A stretch of DNA of 64,000 bases, from the NCBI RefSeq assembly GCF_000499845.2, contig NW_027174109.1, positions 124,001 to 188,000 of the forward strand, written 5' to 3'. The notes below the pieces were generated by a model that was not told the DNA's origin, made no database searches, and saw nothing but the letters and a program-made list of their open reading frames with translations. This document shows positions 20,024 to 31,120 of this stretch, one piece after another. The stretch's first letter is position 1; every line of letters starts with the position of its first letter. The stretch comes from Phaseolus vulgaris. Taxonomy: Eukaryota; Streptophyta; Magnoliopsida; Fabales; Fabaceae. Position numbers and translations under genes: made by a program.

Positions 20024-20700
20024 AAAGCCTCGCCCACGCCGTCCACGTGCCATCCCGATGACGTGTCATTCCCTGTTGACTCACCAATTCTTCGAATTAC
20101 TGACGTGACACTTTCTGAAGCACAGGGATGTTCTTAATGGCTTATTGGACATCCTCTGAAGCGGGAAAAATAATGTCCTTTGGGGCTGCGCTTAATCGCG
20201 TGCCACGTGGTTCATCGTGCGGTCATCTTTAAGAACCTCTTGCGCTCCCCTTGAGCGCTTAATCCTGCAACACGTGGTATCATCACACGGTCATCATTTG
20301 TTGTCCCCCGCGCTTCTCGTAACGTTTAAGTTACCCAAACCCCGCGCTTGCAACCATTGTTACATCCACTTTCTCTGCCCTTTCTCACTGTTCATCTTCT
20401 CTGAATCCCTTCTCTCGCGACCCCTGTTCGTTCGTGCTTCCGCTCTCCACGCTTTTCAGCCCCCAAAGGTACGGTTTTTTCCCTCCTTGATGATTCTCTT
20501 CACTACATGAACTGCCTGGGACTGCCCATATTACTGCATTTCTTTGGATATCGTTTGAATGCTTCTTTGTTCCTCTCGTTCCCCTTTGCTCTTGTGTGGG
20601 TAGGGCGCTCCTAGGATTCTTCCGTTTTTTCCCCTTTTCTTCACCCAACCCCTTTTCTCTGAACCCTTTCTTTTTCTTTCGATCTTCAGCTTTGGCATCG
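20024..20700 (+). promoter_or_regulatory. G3 antisense gene A promoter, 5'UTR and intron
   Basis: CACGTG at 20044-20049, 20204-20209 and 20271-20276, plus GATGACGTGTCATT near 20057 and TGACGTGACA near 20101. A CT-rich leader, then donor CAAAG|GTACGG at 20468/20469 and acceptor GATCTTCAG|C at 20689/20690, giving a 221-bp 5'UTR intron placed as in G2 and G4. Confidence 0.65.
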
Positions 20701-22846
20701 ATGGTGAAAACTAAGACCGCCGCGCCTCCCCCGCTCCCTAAGTCTTATTATAAGGGCGAATACGACTGGGCTCCCGACGATCTTCTCGACGAATGCTCCC
20801 TCCTAAACTCTGTTGAGGACGTGGAGGCTCACAGGGGGGACCCTGCGCTTTATAATTTCAACGCCTTTCGTAAAAATCACGACTCCCAAGTCCTGGTATG
20901 TCGGGTGCGACCTGGGATGCCTGTTTGTGCGGACTCACGAGACACTGGGGGAAGCCCCTTCTTCTTCCTTTATCAAATGGTACTCAAGAGAGTGGGCCTG
21001 CGTCTGCCCCTTACCTCTTTCGAGAAAGAGCTGCTTACAGAGATAAACACCGCCCCAGCCCAGCTCCACCCCAACAGCTGGGCTTTCGTGAGGGGGTTTC
21101 AGATTCTCTGCGGCTATCTAGGTGTCCCCTCTTCTGTAGACGTTTTTCTTCACTTTTTCGAGGTAAAGAAACAGGGGAAGAGCTTTTCTGGCATCGCCGG
21201 GCGCATCATCCTTACGCTCTTCCAAAATTCGTTCAAAGGATGGAAAGGGAAATTCTTCAAAGTACGTGCGACCAAGCGCGATCCTACCATCCTAGAGGGC
21301 TTTCCCCTATACTGGACGGATAAGCCCATAACCATGAAGGCCCTGGCTTTGGATGAGCTTACCCCCTCCGACTGGGACGTGTGCAAAGCCTTGGCGGGAC
21401 TGGGGGTAGTCTTCGATACCGCCAAGCTCATCGCGAACGAATTCAACGCCCATGGGCTTTCTACCTACTCTGGTATCGGCCCTCGATTGTTTATGATGCA
21501 TTAGCTGTTGTGGTTATCTGCGTGTGTTTGGTCATAGAATTTTCCTTCTGCTTCATCTGAACCAACCCTTACTTTACTATTTTTCGCTGCTGCAGGTTCA
21601 GTGATGACTTCCTCGAGGCAGCTTGCTCTTGCCAAATTTTTGAAGAAGGCAAAATCTACCAAAGAGGGTGGGGACGTCGTCGCCTCTGACGTGCCCACCG
21701 TCGCTTGCCTGCCGATTCCTCCACCGTCTGCTTCTCCTCCTCCTATTGCTGCGGTTCCATTAGCCATGGCGTCGACCCCTGCCTCAGCGCGCCCTAACAA
21801 AGGGAAAAGGGTGTTGATAGTAGATTCTGACAGTGAAGACTCGGGTACTGCCCTGGTTTCCTATAAGAGGAGGGCTACGGGTCTCCCTGCCTCACCCGCC
21901 GCGCCCCCCGGCGATGGGAACTCTCTCAGGGACGATCCTCCTAGTGCCACCTCACCGCCACCTCCACCAGCCCACGAGGAGCGAGAGGAAAGGATTGACT
22001 CGATTCCCCCGCCTTCGCCGTTGCCGCATCGTGACGTAGCTGAGGCCTTGGGCTCCGCCCCTCCTGTATCAGTCCCTGGCTCGACTTCTCGCAAACCCCG
22101 GATTCCTCGCTCCATTCATAGGGAGTTGACGCAGGGCTTCACCGAAGGGATGTCGCCGACTGATCCTCAAAAGGGGGGAGGCATGCCTTATTATATGGGG
22201 GCCTTCCTGGCGGTGGCAATCAAGTGGCGCACTCAGGCCCGAAATGCTATCAAAGGGAGGGAGGCTCTCCTCAAGCTGAGACAAGAGGTGGGGGCGTTGA
22301 AGGAGGAGAAACAAAACTGGGAACTCAAGGAGGAAGCTTCCCAATCTCTGCTGAAACTGGCCCATGAGGGCAGGGAGGGAGCTGAGGCGTACGCGCGAGA
22401 ACTGGAACAGGCGCATGCCGCTCAACTAGCCCAGCTCACCTCCTATCAAATCCAAAGCATTGGCCTCCAGGAGGCGGCCCTTACAGCCGAGGTGCAGCGA
22501 AGAAAACTTGATGAGTTGGATGCTGCTTGGAGGCAGAAGCTAGGTGAGAGAGAAGACGCCTTGGCTACGAAGGTTGAAGCTTTGAGCCTTCTCCAAGCCG
22601 AGGCTAGCAAGCTCCGCGTGGAGAAGGAATTCCTGGAGAAGCAATTGACATCCAAGGATTCTAGGATTACGGAACTAGGGGGGAGGTCGAAGAACTGACT
22701 GGAGAGATGGCGGGGGCGTTTGAGGAGGGCTTCCAAGAGGCTCTGACCCAGGCGTCCTGCGAGAACCCGGGCATCAATATTTAGAACTGCGACCACATAC
22801 ACCATGTCGTCGATGGGAAGGTCGTGCCCATGGACTTGGATGACTG
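20701..22846 (+). pseudogene. Antisense gene A of G3 (long form), two late lesions
   Basis: Exon 20701-21472 encodes the Transposase_28-like part (GEYDWAPDDLLDEC, FEKELLTEINTAPAQLHPNS, VDVFLHFFEVKKQGKSF, GWKGKFFKV, GFPLYW). Intron 21473-21595 (CTCTG|GTATCG to GCTGCAG|GTTCAG) is phase 1 and yields S-G-S-V-M, as in G2. The second coding exon holds the Pro-rich part and a coiled coil. A length change in the G run at 22678-22683 shifts the frame (stop at 22696-22698), and an in-frame TAG follows near 22782. The terminal VVDGKVVP motif is still readable to the stop at 22844-22846. A short segment after KKQGKSF, present in G2 (WVSFSR), is also missing. Confidence 0.84.
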
Positions 22847-24190
22847 AACCGCTGTCTCTCACCCGCCACCTTTACCTTCAAGCTTAATTCCTTTATACTT
22901 TACATTTGCTTTTGACTTTCTCTGTTAAGACTTGTAATTCTTTGAACCATCCGTACTCTTGTTACAAATCTGGGTGTTCGTATGATTGCTTTTGTGCCTT
23001 CGCGATATAGAATCCTGCTTGTGCGTTCTTATTCTCATTCTTTGCCTTCGCGCGCTTCGGTTATTTTATTTGCGTTTTCCTGTTTCTTTCACTTCATTGG
23101 GCGGCCTTGTATGCCCGGGAAAGGTCACGTGCCAACCCTCACGCCCATGGAGAGGCTCACCTAATGAAGCCGTATCGTCCACGGGATGTCTCTGACACCG
23201 AAACGGTCCTTTCCTCGATCCTTAACGCCCGGCGCCCACGCTTAAGGAGAGGCCTGCTACAGCAGCACCGTATCGTCCCCGGGTGTCTAAAACGCCGAGT
23301 GCTCTAGGGGGGGGGTCTGTTCCCTCCATGGTCTTTCCTTCCCATAGGTATCGGGGAACGCCCTGCCAGCGATTCGCTGGCGTTTGGCGGTCTCATCTCC
23401 CTCCACAGTCTTTCCTACCTGTGGGTATCGGGGAGGCGACGCCAGTAACTAACTTTGCCTTCTTTGATTTCGTCTCCCTCCACAGTCTTTCCTACCTGTG
23501 GGTATCGGGGAGGCGACCCTGCTGATATTTTAGTTGGCGATGCCCGCGACGTCTCACGCTGGCGTCGCCCTTTGCGTCCTTCCAGGCGACGCCTCGGGCG
23601 TCTCATGCTGGCGTCGCCTTGGGCGCCATCTTTACCTTAACATTGACTTTGACCTTGGCCTTGGTCGACGCCTGAGGACAACGAAGAGCTCAAGGGTCTG
23701 CCCGCGCCATCCACGTGGCGCTTCTTGTATGGCTGACAGGACGTTCCGTCATTCGACTTAATCCACGTGGCGCTGCTTGTATGGATGATGGGACATTCAG
23801 TCATTCCACTGAGTTCTGACACCTGCTGTGCCCCAGACCCACTTTCGACGGCGCATCGTACCACTGGATACTCTGTTGATACGACGCTCTCTGATTTTAA
23901 CCAGCGGTACCAGGGTCATCTTTTCATCTTCTGCCACGTGGATCAATCGTGCGGTGCATCCATTCGCGTCGCTTGGCGCTCTAACCGCTTTATTTAACTC
24001 TTCAAACTCTGAAACTATCCTCATCACTTTCTCATTCTTCATAACCTACTTACGTTCTTTCTTCTTGCACCCTTCCTTCTTGCACCCTTCCTTTTCTCAC
24101 GAAGGGTTGTTCCAGCATTCGCTTCCCTCGCTCAGCTCTTGCATTTCTGGCAGTCCCTACACTCTTGACAATCCCTGATCTTGTTAAAGA
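22847..24190 (+). promoter_or_regulatory. G3 spacer between antisense genes A and B
   Basis: No gene seen. Hairpin modules at 23321-23358, 23397-23436 and 23474-23511; GGCGACGCC-type words 23430-23630. CACGTG at 23712-23717, 23764-23769 and 23935-23940. The first two belong to a unit repeated with a 52-bp period (23709 and 23761) that is single in G2 (about 9991). TATA-like TATTTAA at 23991-23997, near 190 bp before the gene B ATG. Confidence 0.62.
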
Positions 24191-25096
24191 ATGTCTTCTC
24201 ACGCCGCTTCCTCCAGGGTCAATCCCAAGGACTTGTACCCTTGGGCTTCGAGTGAACTTCTTGACGAGTGTTCATGCTTACTCTCTACTAGGGCCATAAG
24301 GGAGCACAAAGGGGATTCGTGTTCCTATGACCATCGGGCCTTCGCGAGGAGGCATGACGACGACATCGCTATGCTCCCTTGCACTCTAGGGGAGCCAGTA
24401 TGTGGAGACGAACGGGCCAACGAAGGGGTCCCTTTCTTTTACTTTTACCAGGTGGTGTTCAAGACCATTGGAGTGCGCTTACCCTTCTCCTGGTTTGAGA
24501 AGGAACTGCTGACGGAGATCAACGTTGCTCCGGCCCAGTTATATCCCAACAGCTGGGCCTTTGTTAAAGCCTTCGACATTCTCTTCGGGTTTCTGGGCTG
24601 TGCACCCTCGGTTGACCTCTTTCTTCACTTCTTCGAGGTGAAGAGGCAGAGACACAACCTCTGGGTAACTCTCAGTAATGTACCCGGGAGAGTTCTCTTC
24701 ACACTCTTCCAAAGCTCGTTCACCGGGTGGAAAGGCCGGTTCTTCAAGATCTGCCGTACTGACCTTGGTCCCGACGCTCTGGATGGGTTTCCACTGTACT
24801 GGGTGAGAGAGGAGAGGGCCCTCAAAACCAAACCCTTCAAGAAGCTGGCTCCAAGTGATCAAATAGCTTGCCGGATTCTTGCTGAGGCGGGAGGTTTTGA
24901 CTCTGCCACTCTGATCAGCCTGGAGTTCAACGCTGGGACTCTCGAAAAGTACATACGTAAGAACCACTGCCTTAGAAACCTCGGCCTTCATTGCTTTCTA
25001 ACTGTGTATGTCTTGCTTCATGGTGTCTCTGACACGTTTATCTCCCTTGGTGCAGGTTCGAAAATAAACCAAGAAAGGAGGACACGACTTACTTGA
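24191..25096 (+). CDS. Antisense gene B of G3 (short Transposase_28-like form), open
   Basis: Coding exons 24191-24956 and 25056-25096, 268 codons. Blocks in order: NPKDLYPWASSELLDECSCL, ICGDE-like CGDERANEGVPFFYFYQ, FEKELLTEINVAPAQLYPNS, VDLFLHFFEVKRQRHNLW, GWKGRFFKI, LDGFPLYWVREERALK, then SATLISLEFNAGTLEKYI. Intron donor TACATAC|GTAAGA, acceptor TGGTGCAG|GTTCGA. The short last exon (SKINQERRTRLT) ends about 20 codons earlier than in G2. No coiled-coil half, no membrane segment. 3' end faces the pol stop (convergent). Function unknown. Confidence 0.8.
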   Translation: MSSHAASSRVNPKDLYPWASSELLDECSCLLSTRAIREHKGDSCSYDHRAFARRHDDDIAMLPCTLGEPVCGDERANEGVPFFYFYQVVFKTIGVRLPFSWFEKELLTEINVAPAQLYPNSWAFVKAFDILFGFLGCAPSVDLFLHFFEVKRQRHNLWVTLSNVPGRVLFTLFQSSFTGWKGRFFKICRTDLGPDALDGFPLYWVREERALKTKPFKKLAPSDQIACRILAEAGGFDSATLISLEFNAGTLEKYIRKNHCLRNLGLHCFLTVYVLLHGVSDTFISLGAGSKINQERRTRLT

Positions 25097-25656
25097 GCTC
25101 TGCGGGCTGGGAAAGGGGCTTCGCCTTCCTCCAGTGCTGATTCTGATGATCACTGAGAAATGGCTTGTTCGTGTTTTTGCATGATCTGTAGCGTTTGCTC
25201 CTTTTTTGCTACTCCCATTGTATTGAACATTGCTTGTAACAACAACTTTCCTATATCATACTTGATTTTTTGCAACGCCACTTTACTTTGCATATGCTTC
25301 ACGTACCATGCGCTTTTTCTTTCGTCCTGTTCTTCCAACAGTGTATCCCTTCATCTGGGCGACGCCTTCACGTGGGCGACGCCTTTATCTAGGCGACGCC
25401 ACCCCGTGGCTGCCTTTGCTTTAGCACTGTTTGAACTGGCGACGCCCTGGTTTGGCGACGCCATGACCTAGGCGACGCCTTCTTCCTTGGCGACGCATCA
25501 CATTACTTCAAACGGAGAAAGATAAAGGCTGAAAACCACGACACTTCTTTTTCTCAAACTGGTTTTACCTTTTATTAGGGTGACCTCATTAAAAAACCCC
25601 CGAGAGCGAAAAAGAGCGTCCCCTTCAACTAAATTGTTACATACTGCTTACATAAG
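25097..25656. other. G3 interval between gene B and pol, with conserved post-pol block
   Basis: 3'UTR of gene B, GGCGACGCC-type words 25357-25495, then the post-pol block 25571-25625. The hairpin seen in the other three elements is disrupted here (minus strand CGCTCTCGGGGG) but the flanking CGCTCTTTTT, T run and AATGAGGTCACCC remain, followed by AATAAA. Confidence 0.6.
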
Positions 25657-27087
25657 TCAACTGAAATAAAATTTTAAGTTGGCTGCATTCCAACTGCGCG
25701 GGATAGGACCTCCATCTAAAGTCTCCAGGTTGTACGAACCGTTGCCCTTAGCCTCAGTAACTCTGAAGGGTCCGGTCCACTTGGGAGACACCTTATTCTC
25801 CAACTCGTATGGGTGAGCTTTCCTCATCACTAGGTCGCCAACCTGAAACTGTCGCGGCTTTACCTTAGAGCTATATTGCCGCTCTACTCTTCTCTTCATT
25901 GCTTCAGCTTTTATTCTAGCTTCTTCCCTGGCCTCGTCTAGCAGATCCAGGTTTACTCGCCTCTCTTCATTGGATTCCTCCACCACAAAGTTTTGAAAAC
26001 GTGGTGAGCTTTCATGTATTTCTACTGGAATCATCGCGTCCGACCCGTAAACCAAACTGAAAGGCGTCTCCATAGTAGAGGATTGGGGCGTGGTGTGATA
26101 TGCCCATACGATCCTTGGTACCTCTTCCGCCCACGCCCCTTTGGCTTTCTCTAACCTTCTTTTTAACCCCCTCAGCAGAACTCTGTTTGCCGACTCCACT
26201 TGTCCATTGGTCTGGGGGTGCTCAACCGATGCGAACACTTGTTTGATTCCTACTTCAGCACACAGGTTTCTCAACTGCTGACTGGCAAACTGGGTCCCGT
26301 TATCAGATATCAGGCGCCTAGGTACGCCAAAACGGCACACAATATTCTTCCACATGAAATGTTGTACCTTGTGCGTAGTGATCTGTGCAACGGGCTCTGC
26401 TTCTATCCATTTGGTGAAGTATTCGATGGCGACGATCAAATACTTCATCTGCCTGATCGCCAGTGGGAAGGGGCCCAGGATGTCGATTCCCCATGTATGG
26501 AAAGGCCACGGGCTGTATATGGATCGCAATTCTTCTGGCGGCGCCTTGTGCCAGTCGGCGTGCTTTTGGCATTGCCTACACCGCTGGGCGTGCCGTGCGC
26601 AGTCCTCTTTCACTGTTGGCCAAAAGAAACCTGCGCGTATTACTTTGGAGGCTAACGATCTCCCCCCTACGTGGCTCCCGCAGATGCCTTCGTGTAGCTC
26701 CGCCATTATCCTGGTGCACTCATCGCCACTGACGCATGTTAGGATAGGGTGAGTGAAACCGTGCCTGAACAGCACCCCATCCACCAAAGTATATCTTGCG
26801 GCATTTCTTTTGACTTTTTTACCCTCTTCAGGGTCCACTGGAAGAGCCCCATCCGCCAGGTATCGCTTATAGGGCGTCATCCAGGTGTCTCCCTTGGACA
26901 AAACGCATACCTGCATCCGCTCTTCCTCAGGCACGCCCGCGTACATGCTGATGCGGGGCGCCCTCTGCGTATCTTGGGTCAAAGAGCAATGACTCCTCGG
27001 CCTTCCCCTTGATGTATAAATCTGGAGGACATCCACCCTGTTGTCTTCCACGAATCTACGCGGGGCTTTGAGAGTCTCCTGGATCAC
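25657..27087 (-). CDS. G3 integrase module (open, 476 codons)
   Basis: Integrase inserts the cDNA into chromosomal DNA. HHCC zinc domain at His132, His139, Cys170, Cys173; rve catalytic triad Asp202 (GIDILGPFP), Asp262 (ISDNGTQF) and Glu298 (QTNGQVES), spacing 59 and 35. The C-terminal GDLVMRKAHPYE, KWTGPFRVTEAKGNGSYNLE and WNAANLKFYF blocks are complete to the stop. It is the only undamaged integrase of Tat type in the window. In the element it is the tail of a polyprotein; the upstream TAG at about 27094 separates it, so the Met used here is only the first one available. Confidence 0.9.
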   Translation of the reverse strand: MIQETLKAPRRFVEDNRVDVLQIYTSRGRPRSHCSLTQDTQRAPRISMYAGVPEEERMQVCVLSKGDTWMTPYKRYLADGALPVDPEEGKKVKRNAARYTLVDGVLFRHGFTHPILTCVSGDECTRIMAELHEGICGSHVGGRSLASKVIRAGFFWPTVKEDCARHAQRCRQCQKHADWHKAPPEELRSIYSPWPFHTWGIDILGPFPLAIRQMKYLIVAIEYFTKWIEAEPVAQITTHKVQHFMWKNIVCRFGVPRRLISDNGTQFASQQLRNLCAEVGIKQVFASVEHPQTNGQVESANRVLLRGLKRRLEKAKGAWAEEVPRIVWAYHTTPQSSTMETPFSLVYGSDAMIPVEIHESSPRFQNFVVEESNEERRVNLDLLDEAREEARIKAEAMKRRVERQYSSKVKPRQFQVGDLVMRKAHPYELENKVSPKWTGPFRVTEAKGNGSYNLETLDGGPIPRSWNAANLKFYFS

Positions 27088-27093
27088 TGTCCT

Positions 27094-27489
27094 CTATCTA
27101 CCCCCCTTGCCTGAGCTGGCCAGCTTTGCAAGCAGGTCAGCTCTGGCATTCTGCTCCCTCGGGACATGTATCAGCTCAAGAGCGTTGAACGCCCCCTTCA
27201 ACAACTGGACGTATTTCAAATACGCTGCCATCTGCGGGTCCTTCGCCTGGAACTCACCCGACACCTGCCCCGTGATCAGTTGGGAGTCGCTCTTCACCAG
27301 GAGGTTCTGCGCGCCCATCTCCTTGGCCAGGAGCATTCCTGCTATCAAGGCTTCATACTCTGCCAGATTGTTACTTGCCTTGAAGGCGAAGCGCAGGGCC
27401 TGCTCGATCAGTGTGCCGTCGAGTCCCTCCAAGACTATTCCCGCACTGCTCCCTTGTTGGTTGGAAGAGCCATCAACCGAGAGCAGCCA
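27094..27489 (-). pseudogene. G3 second (Tat-specific) RNase H
   Basis: Reads LSVDGSS (just after the TAG), EGLDGTLIEQALRFAFKASNNLAEYEALIAG, KSDSQLITGQVSGEF, HVPREQNARADLLAKLASS. The extra RNase H located between the RT-linked one and integrase is a known hallmark of the Tat lineage. Bounded by in-frame TAG at 27490-27492 and another TAG at about 27094 (CAG in G2). Confidence 0.87.
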
Positions 27490-28893
27490 CTACGAGCCCA
27501 CTTCCACCTCTCGCTCACCTCTGGGCGAAAGTTCCGCTATAAAATCTGCGTACACCTGCCCTTTGATGGACCCTCTGGGCTCATACTGGATGTCGAATTC
27601 TGACAGTTCCACCGCCCAGCGCACCATTCTTCCCGCCACATCAGGCTTCTGCAGCACCTTCTGTATAGGGAGGTTTGTCATCACCACCACTGTGAAGCTG
27701 TGGAAATAATGACGGAGCCTCCTGGCGGAGAACACTACCGCTAGCGCCGCCTTCTCCAGCGCTTGATACCTCGTCTCAGCCCCCTGTAATGCCTTGCTTA
27801 CAAAATAGATGGGCTTCTGACTCTGGTCCTGCTCCTGGACCAACACAGAACTAATGGCTCGCTCCGTCACAGTGAAATATAACCGGAGGGGCACGCCCGC
27901 TACCGGTTTGCAAAGGACCAGTGGCGTCGCCAGGTACTCCTTCAGCTTAATGAAAGCCGCTTCGCACTCATCAGTCCATGCAAAGCGACTGTTTCTCTTG
28001 AGGCACTGGAAATATGGATGCCCCTTTTCTCCTCCGGCGGAAACAAACCTTGAGAGCGCCGCCATCCGCCCTGTCAGCTGTTGCACCTCCTTTACCGACG
28101 TCGGGCTTCGCATGGCAATAATCGCCGCCCACTTGTCGGGGTGCGCTTCTATCCCCCTTTCTGTGAGCATAAAACCCAAGAACTTACCGGCCTCTACCCC
28201 GAAAACACACTTTTCAGGGTTTAACTTGAGGCAGTACTTGGATATTGTGACGAACAACTCCTCCAGGTCCGTCATATGCTGCGCCCTATCCTGCGATGCC
28301 ACCACCATGTCGTCGACATAGGCGTACACATTCCTCCCGAGCATGGGCGCCAGGACCTTGTCCATTAACCTCTGGTACGTGGCGCCCGCGTTTTTCAGCC
28401 CAAAGGGCATCACCTTATAGCAGTAACTGCAAGTCTCAGTCATGAATGCCGTTTTGTTCTCATCTCTGGGGTGCATCTTGATCTGATTATACCCTGAGAA
28501 GGCGTCCAAGAAACTCAGCACCTTGCTGCCGGACGCACTGTCTACCAAGGCGTCGATGCTGGGCAGCGGGTACGAGTCCTTCGGGCATGCCTTATTCAGG
28601 TCCGTGAAGTCAACACACATCCTCCACTCTCCGTTTGCCTTTTTCACCAAAACGACGTTGGCAAGCCACTCAGGGTACTGAATCTCCCTGATGTGGCCAG
28701 CACTCAACAGCTTCTGCGTTTCGTCTTTCACCACCTGCTGTCGTTCCTCATTGAACTTTCTCCTTCTCTGACGCACAGGGCGGACCGTGGCGTCCATGCT
28801 GAGGTGGTGACACAGAAAATCGGGACCGATGCCGGGCATATCCGTGGCGGACCATGCGAAGGCATCCAGGTGGCGTGAAATCACTTCCGCCAC
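27490..28893 (-). CDS. G3 reverse transcriptase and RNase H (open, 467 codons)
   Basis: Copies the element RNA into DNA. Tat entry HLDAFAWSATDMPGI, then WRMCVDFTDLNKACPKDSYPLPSID, LSFLDAFSGYNQIKMHP, FGLKNAGATYQRLMD and catalytic YVDD at residues 192-195. RT-linked RNase H follows (LRLYFTVTERAISSVLVQEQ, ALEKAALAVVFSARRLRHYF, KGQVYADFIAEL). It ends at an in-frame TAG (27490-27492) shared with G2. Upstream it is separated from protease by one TAA (near 28896), in the same frame. Confidence 0.9.
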   Translation of the reverse strand: MAEVISRHLDAFAWSATDMPGIGPDFLCHHLSMDATVRPVRQRRRKFNEERQQVVKDETQKLLSAGHIREIQYPEWLANVVLVKKANGEWRMCVDFTDLNKACPKDSYPLPSIDALVDSASGSKVLSFLDAFSGYNQIKMHPRDENKTAFMTETCSYCYKVMPFGLKNAGATYQRLMDKVLAPMLGRNVYAYVDDMVVASQDRAQHMTDLEELFVTISKYCLKLNPEKCVFGVEAGKFLGFMLTERGIEAHPDKWAAIIAMRSPTSVKEVQQLTGRMAALSRFVSAGGEKGHPYFQCLKRNSRFAWTDECEAAFIKLKEYLATPLVLCKPVAGVPLRLYFTVTERAISSVLVQEQDQSQKPIYFVSKALQGAETRYQALEKAALAVVFSARRLRHYFHSFTVVVMTNLPIQKVLQKPDVAGRMVRWAVELSEFDIQYEPRGSIKGQVYADFIAELSPRGEREVEVGS

Positions 28894-28896
28894 CCC

Positions 28897-30060
28897 TTAT
28901 TGTTCTTCTGGGCTCAGCGAACTCCCTAGCTTGAAGGTCTTGCCGCCAATCTCCCTTTCTACGGCGTTAACCGTTGGCTGTTCCTTGCTATCATCCTCGA
29001 CGGGCGCCGCCTCTTCTACGGGCGCCGCGTCCTCAGGGCTTTCCTCCATTGGTGCATCAGCTTCGGGCGTCGCCTTCACTAGTAGGGCCTCGTCAAGCGT
29101 CGACCCAGCGGGCGTCGCCTCAAGCATCGTCGTGTCCGCGCTGGGCGGACGTTCATATACCATGAACACGCCTCTCTTTGTTTTCAGGCTGTTCTCATAA
29201 CACTTCCTTGCCTCCTCCTGGTCTGACCTGATGACTATCACCTGACCACTAAGGTCTGGCAGCTTCATCTTCATGTGGCGCGTGGAGGACACCGCGTTCA
29301 AACGGTTTAACGCCGGCCTGCCCAACAAAATATTGTAGGCGGAGTTGGCGTTCACGACCAGATACCGGATGCTTTCGGTACGGGAGGCCTCTCCGTCCGT
29401 GAACGTAGTCCTCAACTCCAGGTATCCCCGGACTTCCACTTGGTTATCCCCAAACCCATACAGGCATCCCGTGTAGGGACTCAACAGATCGGGGGACAGC
29501 CGTAACTTATTAAAGGTCGACAGAAACATGATGTCTGCCGAACTTCCTTGGTCAACAAGCACTCCGTGCACCTTCCTTCCGGTTGTGACGACTGAGATGA
29601 CAACGGGGTCGTTGTCGTGGGGTACCACATCTCGGAGGTCTCCTCTTGTGAACACGAGATCCGACTCCCACGGCTCCCCCGAGAGTCTCTCTTCGATTGA
29701 ATTGACCCCCCTCGCGTATTTCTTCCGCTGGGAGGCGGTGGGTCCTCCGCCGGAAAAACCTCCAGCAATGGTGTGGACCTCGCCAAGCACAGGCATCTCG
29801 TGTGCTGGTTCTTCCGCCTGCGGCGGCGACAAGGTGGTGGTCGTCGAGGGCTCCGCGACATAATCCTTCAAAAACCCAGTCCTCACCAGGTCATCTAGCT
29901 GGTAGCCCAACGACAGGCAATTATCAATGTGGTGCCCGAAAGCCTCGTGGAATTCGCACCAAGAGTCTTTACGGGGCCCCAACACCTTGTCGGTCTTCGC
30001 CGGCCGCCTCAGCCTCTCAGCTATGTTAGGCACGGCGATCAAATCCTTCAACTCAATCAC
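28897..30060 (-). CDS. G3 gag C-terminus (zinc knuckle) and protease
   Basis: Knuckle-like WCEFHEAFGHHIDNC with Cys35, His38, His43/44 and Cys48, the Cys-His-His-Cys variant of Tat gags. Protease motif VLVDQGSSADIMF with Asp170; most plant gypsy proteases have D-T/S-G, so the Gln is notable and recurs in G1 and G4. The LLGRPALNRL block follows, then an acidic Ala/Glu-rich stretch with AAPVEEAAPVE repeats, then TFKLG, the start of the RT region. Ends at TAA near 28896. Confidence 0.86.
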   Translation of the reverse strand: MIELKDLIAVPNIAERLRRPAKTDKVLGPRKDSWCEFHEAFGHHIDNCLSLGYQLDDLVRTGFLKDYVAEPSTTTTLSPPQAEEPAHEMPVLGEVHTIAGGFSGGGPTASQRKKYARGVNSIEERLSGEPWESDLVFTRGDLRDVVPHDNDPVVISVVTTGRKVHGVLVDQGSSADIMFLSTFNKLRLSPDLLSPYTGCLYGFGDNQVEVRGYLELRTTFTDGEASRTESIRYLVVNANSAYNILLGRPALNRLNAVSSTRHMKMKLPDLSGQVIVIRSDQEEARKCYENSLKTKRGVFMVYERPPSADTTMLEATPAGSTLDEALLVKATPEADAPMEESPEDAAPVEEAAPVEDDSKEQPTVNAVEREIGGKTFKLGSSLSPEEQ

Positions 30061-31063
30061 GAAGTTGTACCTCGCCGGTCTCGCTCTTTCTCTGGCCGGG
30101 CGATCGCTTCCTGCTGGACCTCGGGGCTGGGGCTTTCTGGCCTCATAGGGGCGTCTCGCCTCTGGCTTTTTTCTCCCCGTCGTGGTCTCATTGAGCTCGC
30201 GCCGGTCCCCTCGGGCGTGAGGGCACGACGCTGGTGCGCTTCACACACACCTCCCCTTCAGAAGCAATATGTTCCACCGCCCTACGCCGTAGCTCAGCGA
30301 AAGTCCTAGGGCGGTTGCGGATGATGGATTCTCCAAAAGGACCGGGGCATACGCCTTTCACAAATGCGTAAACGATCATAGGCTCCTCTGTCGTACCAAC
30401 CTTCACGACCTGGGCCCCGAAGCGATTGATATACTCCTTCAGGGTCTCCCCTTGATACTGCTTCACATCGAATAGGTCGTAAGAGACTGGCGGCGGGGCC
30501 TTGTTTGCTAAGTATTGTTCCTTGAACAACCGCGACAATTGGCGGAAAGATGTGACATGACCCTCTGGAAGGCTAATGAACCAGTCCATGGCCATCCCGG
30601 TCAGGGTGCTCATGAAGAGCTTGCACTTGGCAGCGTCAGAACCGCCTACCAGGACCATCTGCGTGTGAAATGCAGCAAGGTGTGTCTCTGGGTCCTCCAT
30701 CCCGGTGAAGATCACCTTAGGTCCCGCGAACGTGTTCGGGATCACCGCGTCTAGGATCTCCTGCGAGAAAGGAGTGGAAAACTCCCTTGGTGGGGAATGG
30801 TTCTCCATCTCGTCATTTCCAGGCCGCCTCCGATCATTTCTCAGGCCCTGGCGCAACTCCTCATTTACACGGTGGAGCTCTTCATTCCGCTCATGCGAGG
30901 CGTCGAGATCTGCCTGCATGCGTTCCTGTTCCATTTTCGACTCCGCCATGTCCTGCTGCAGCCCCCTCATTATCTCCAGGACCTGTTGCATGGATAGTTC
31001 TGCTAGGGCTGCGCGTGCTGTGCTCCGTCTGGTGGGGGCCATTGTCACTCCAACCTTCTCCAA
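30061..31063 (-). pseudogene. G3 gag N-terminal part, frame-broken at the basic linker
   Basis: Coiled coil at residues about 20-75 (MQQVLEIMRGLQQDMAESK, DASHERNEELHRVNEELRQG), gag core at about 115-265 (TQMVLVGGSDAAKCKLFMSTL, MDWFISLPEGH, YDLFDVKQYQGETLKEYINRF, GPFGESIIRNRP). The frame stops at 30188-30190; the basic linker that follows (30061-30187) changes frame twice before the knuckle region at 30060. A Met at residue 8 (31042) could be the true start; it follows the weaker first Met closely. Confidence 0.86.
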
Positions 31064-31120
31064 CGTTACTGCGACTCGGTAGATTTTCTCAAACTTGTGA
31101 TGGGACAGATGTTTTATATC

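Noticed and set aside
29927..30309. Plus-strand ORFs opposite G3 gag and pol
   Set aside because: Mirror ORFs of a recognised gag-pol reading on the minus strand; no motif of their own.
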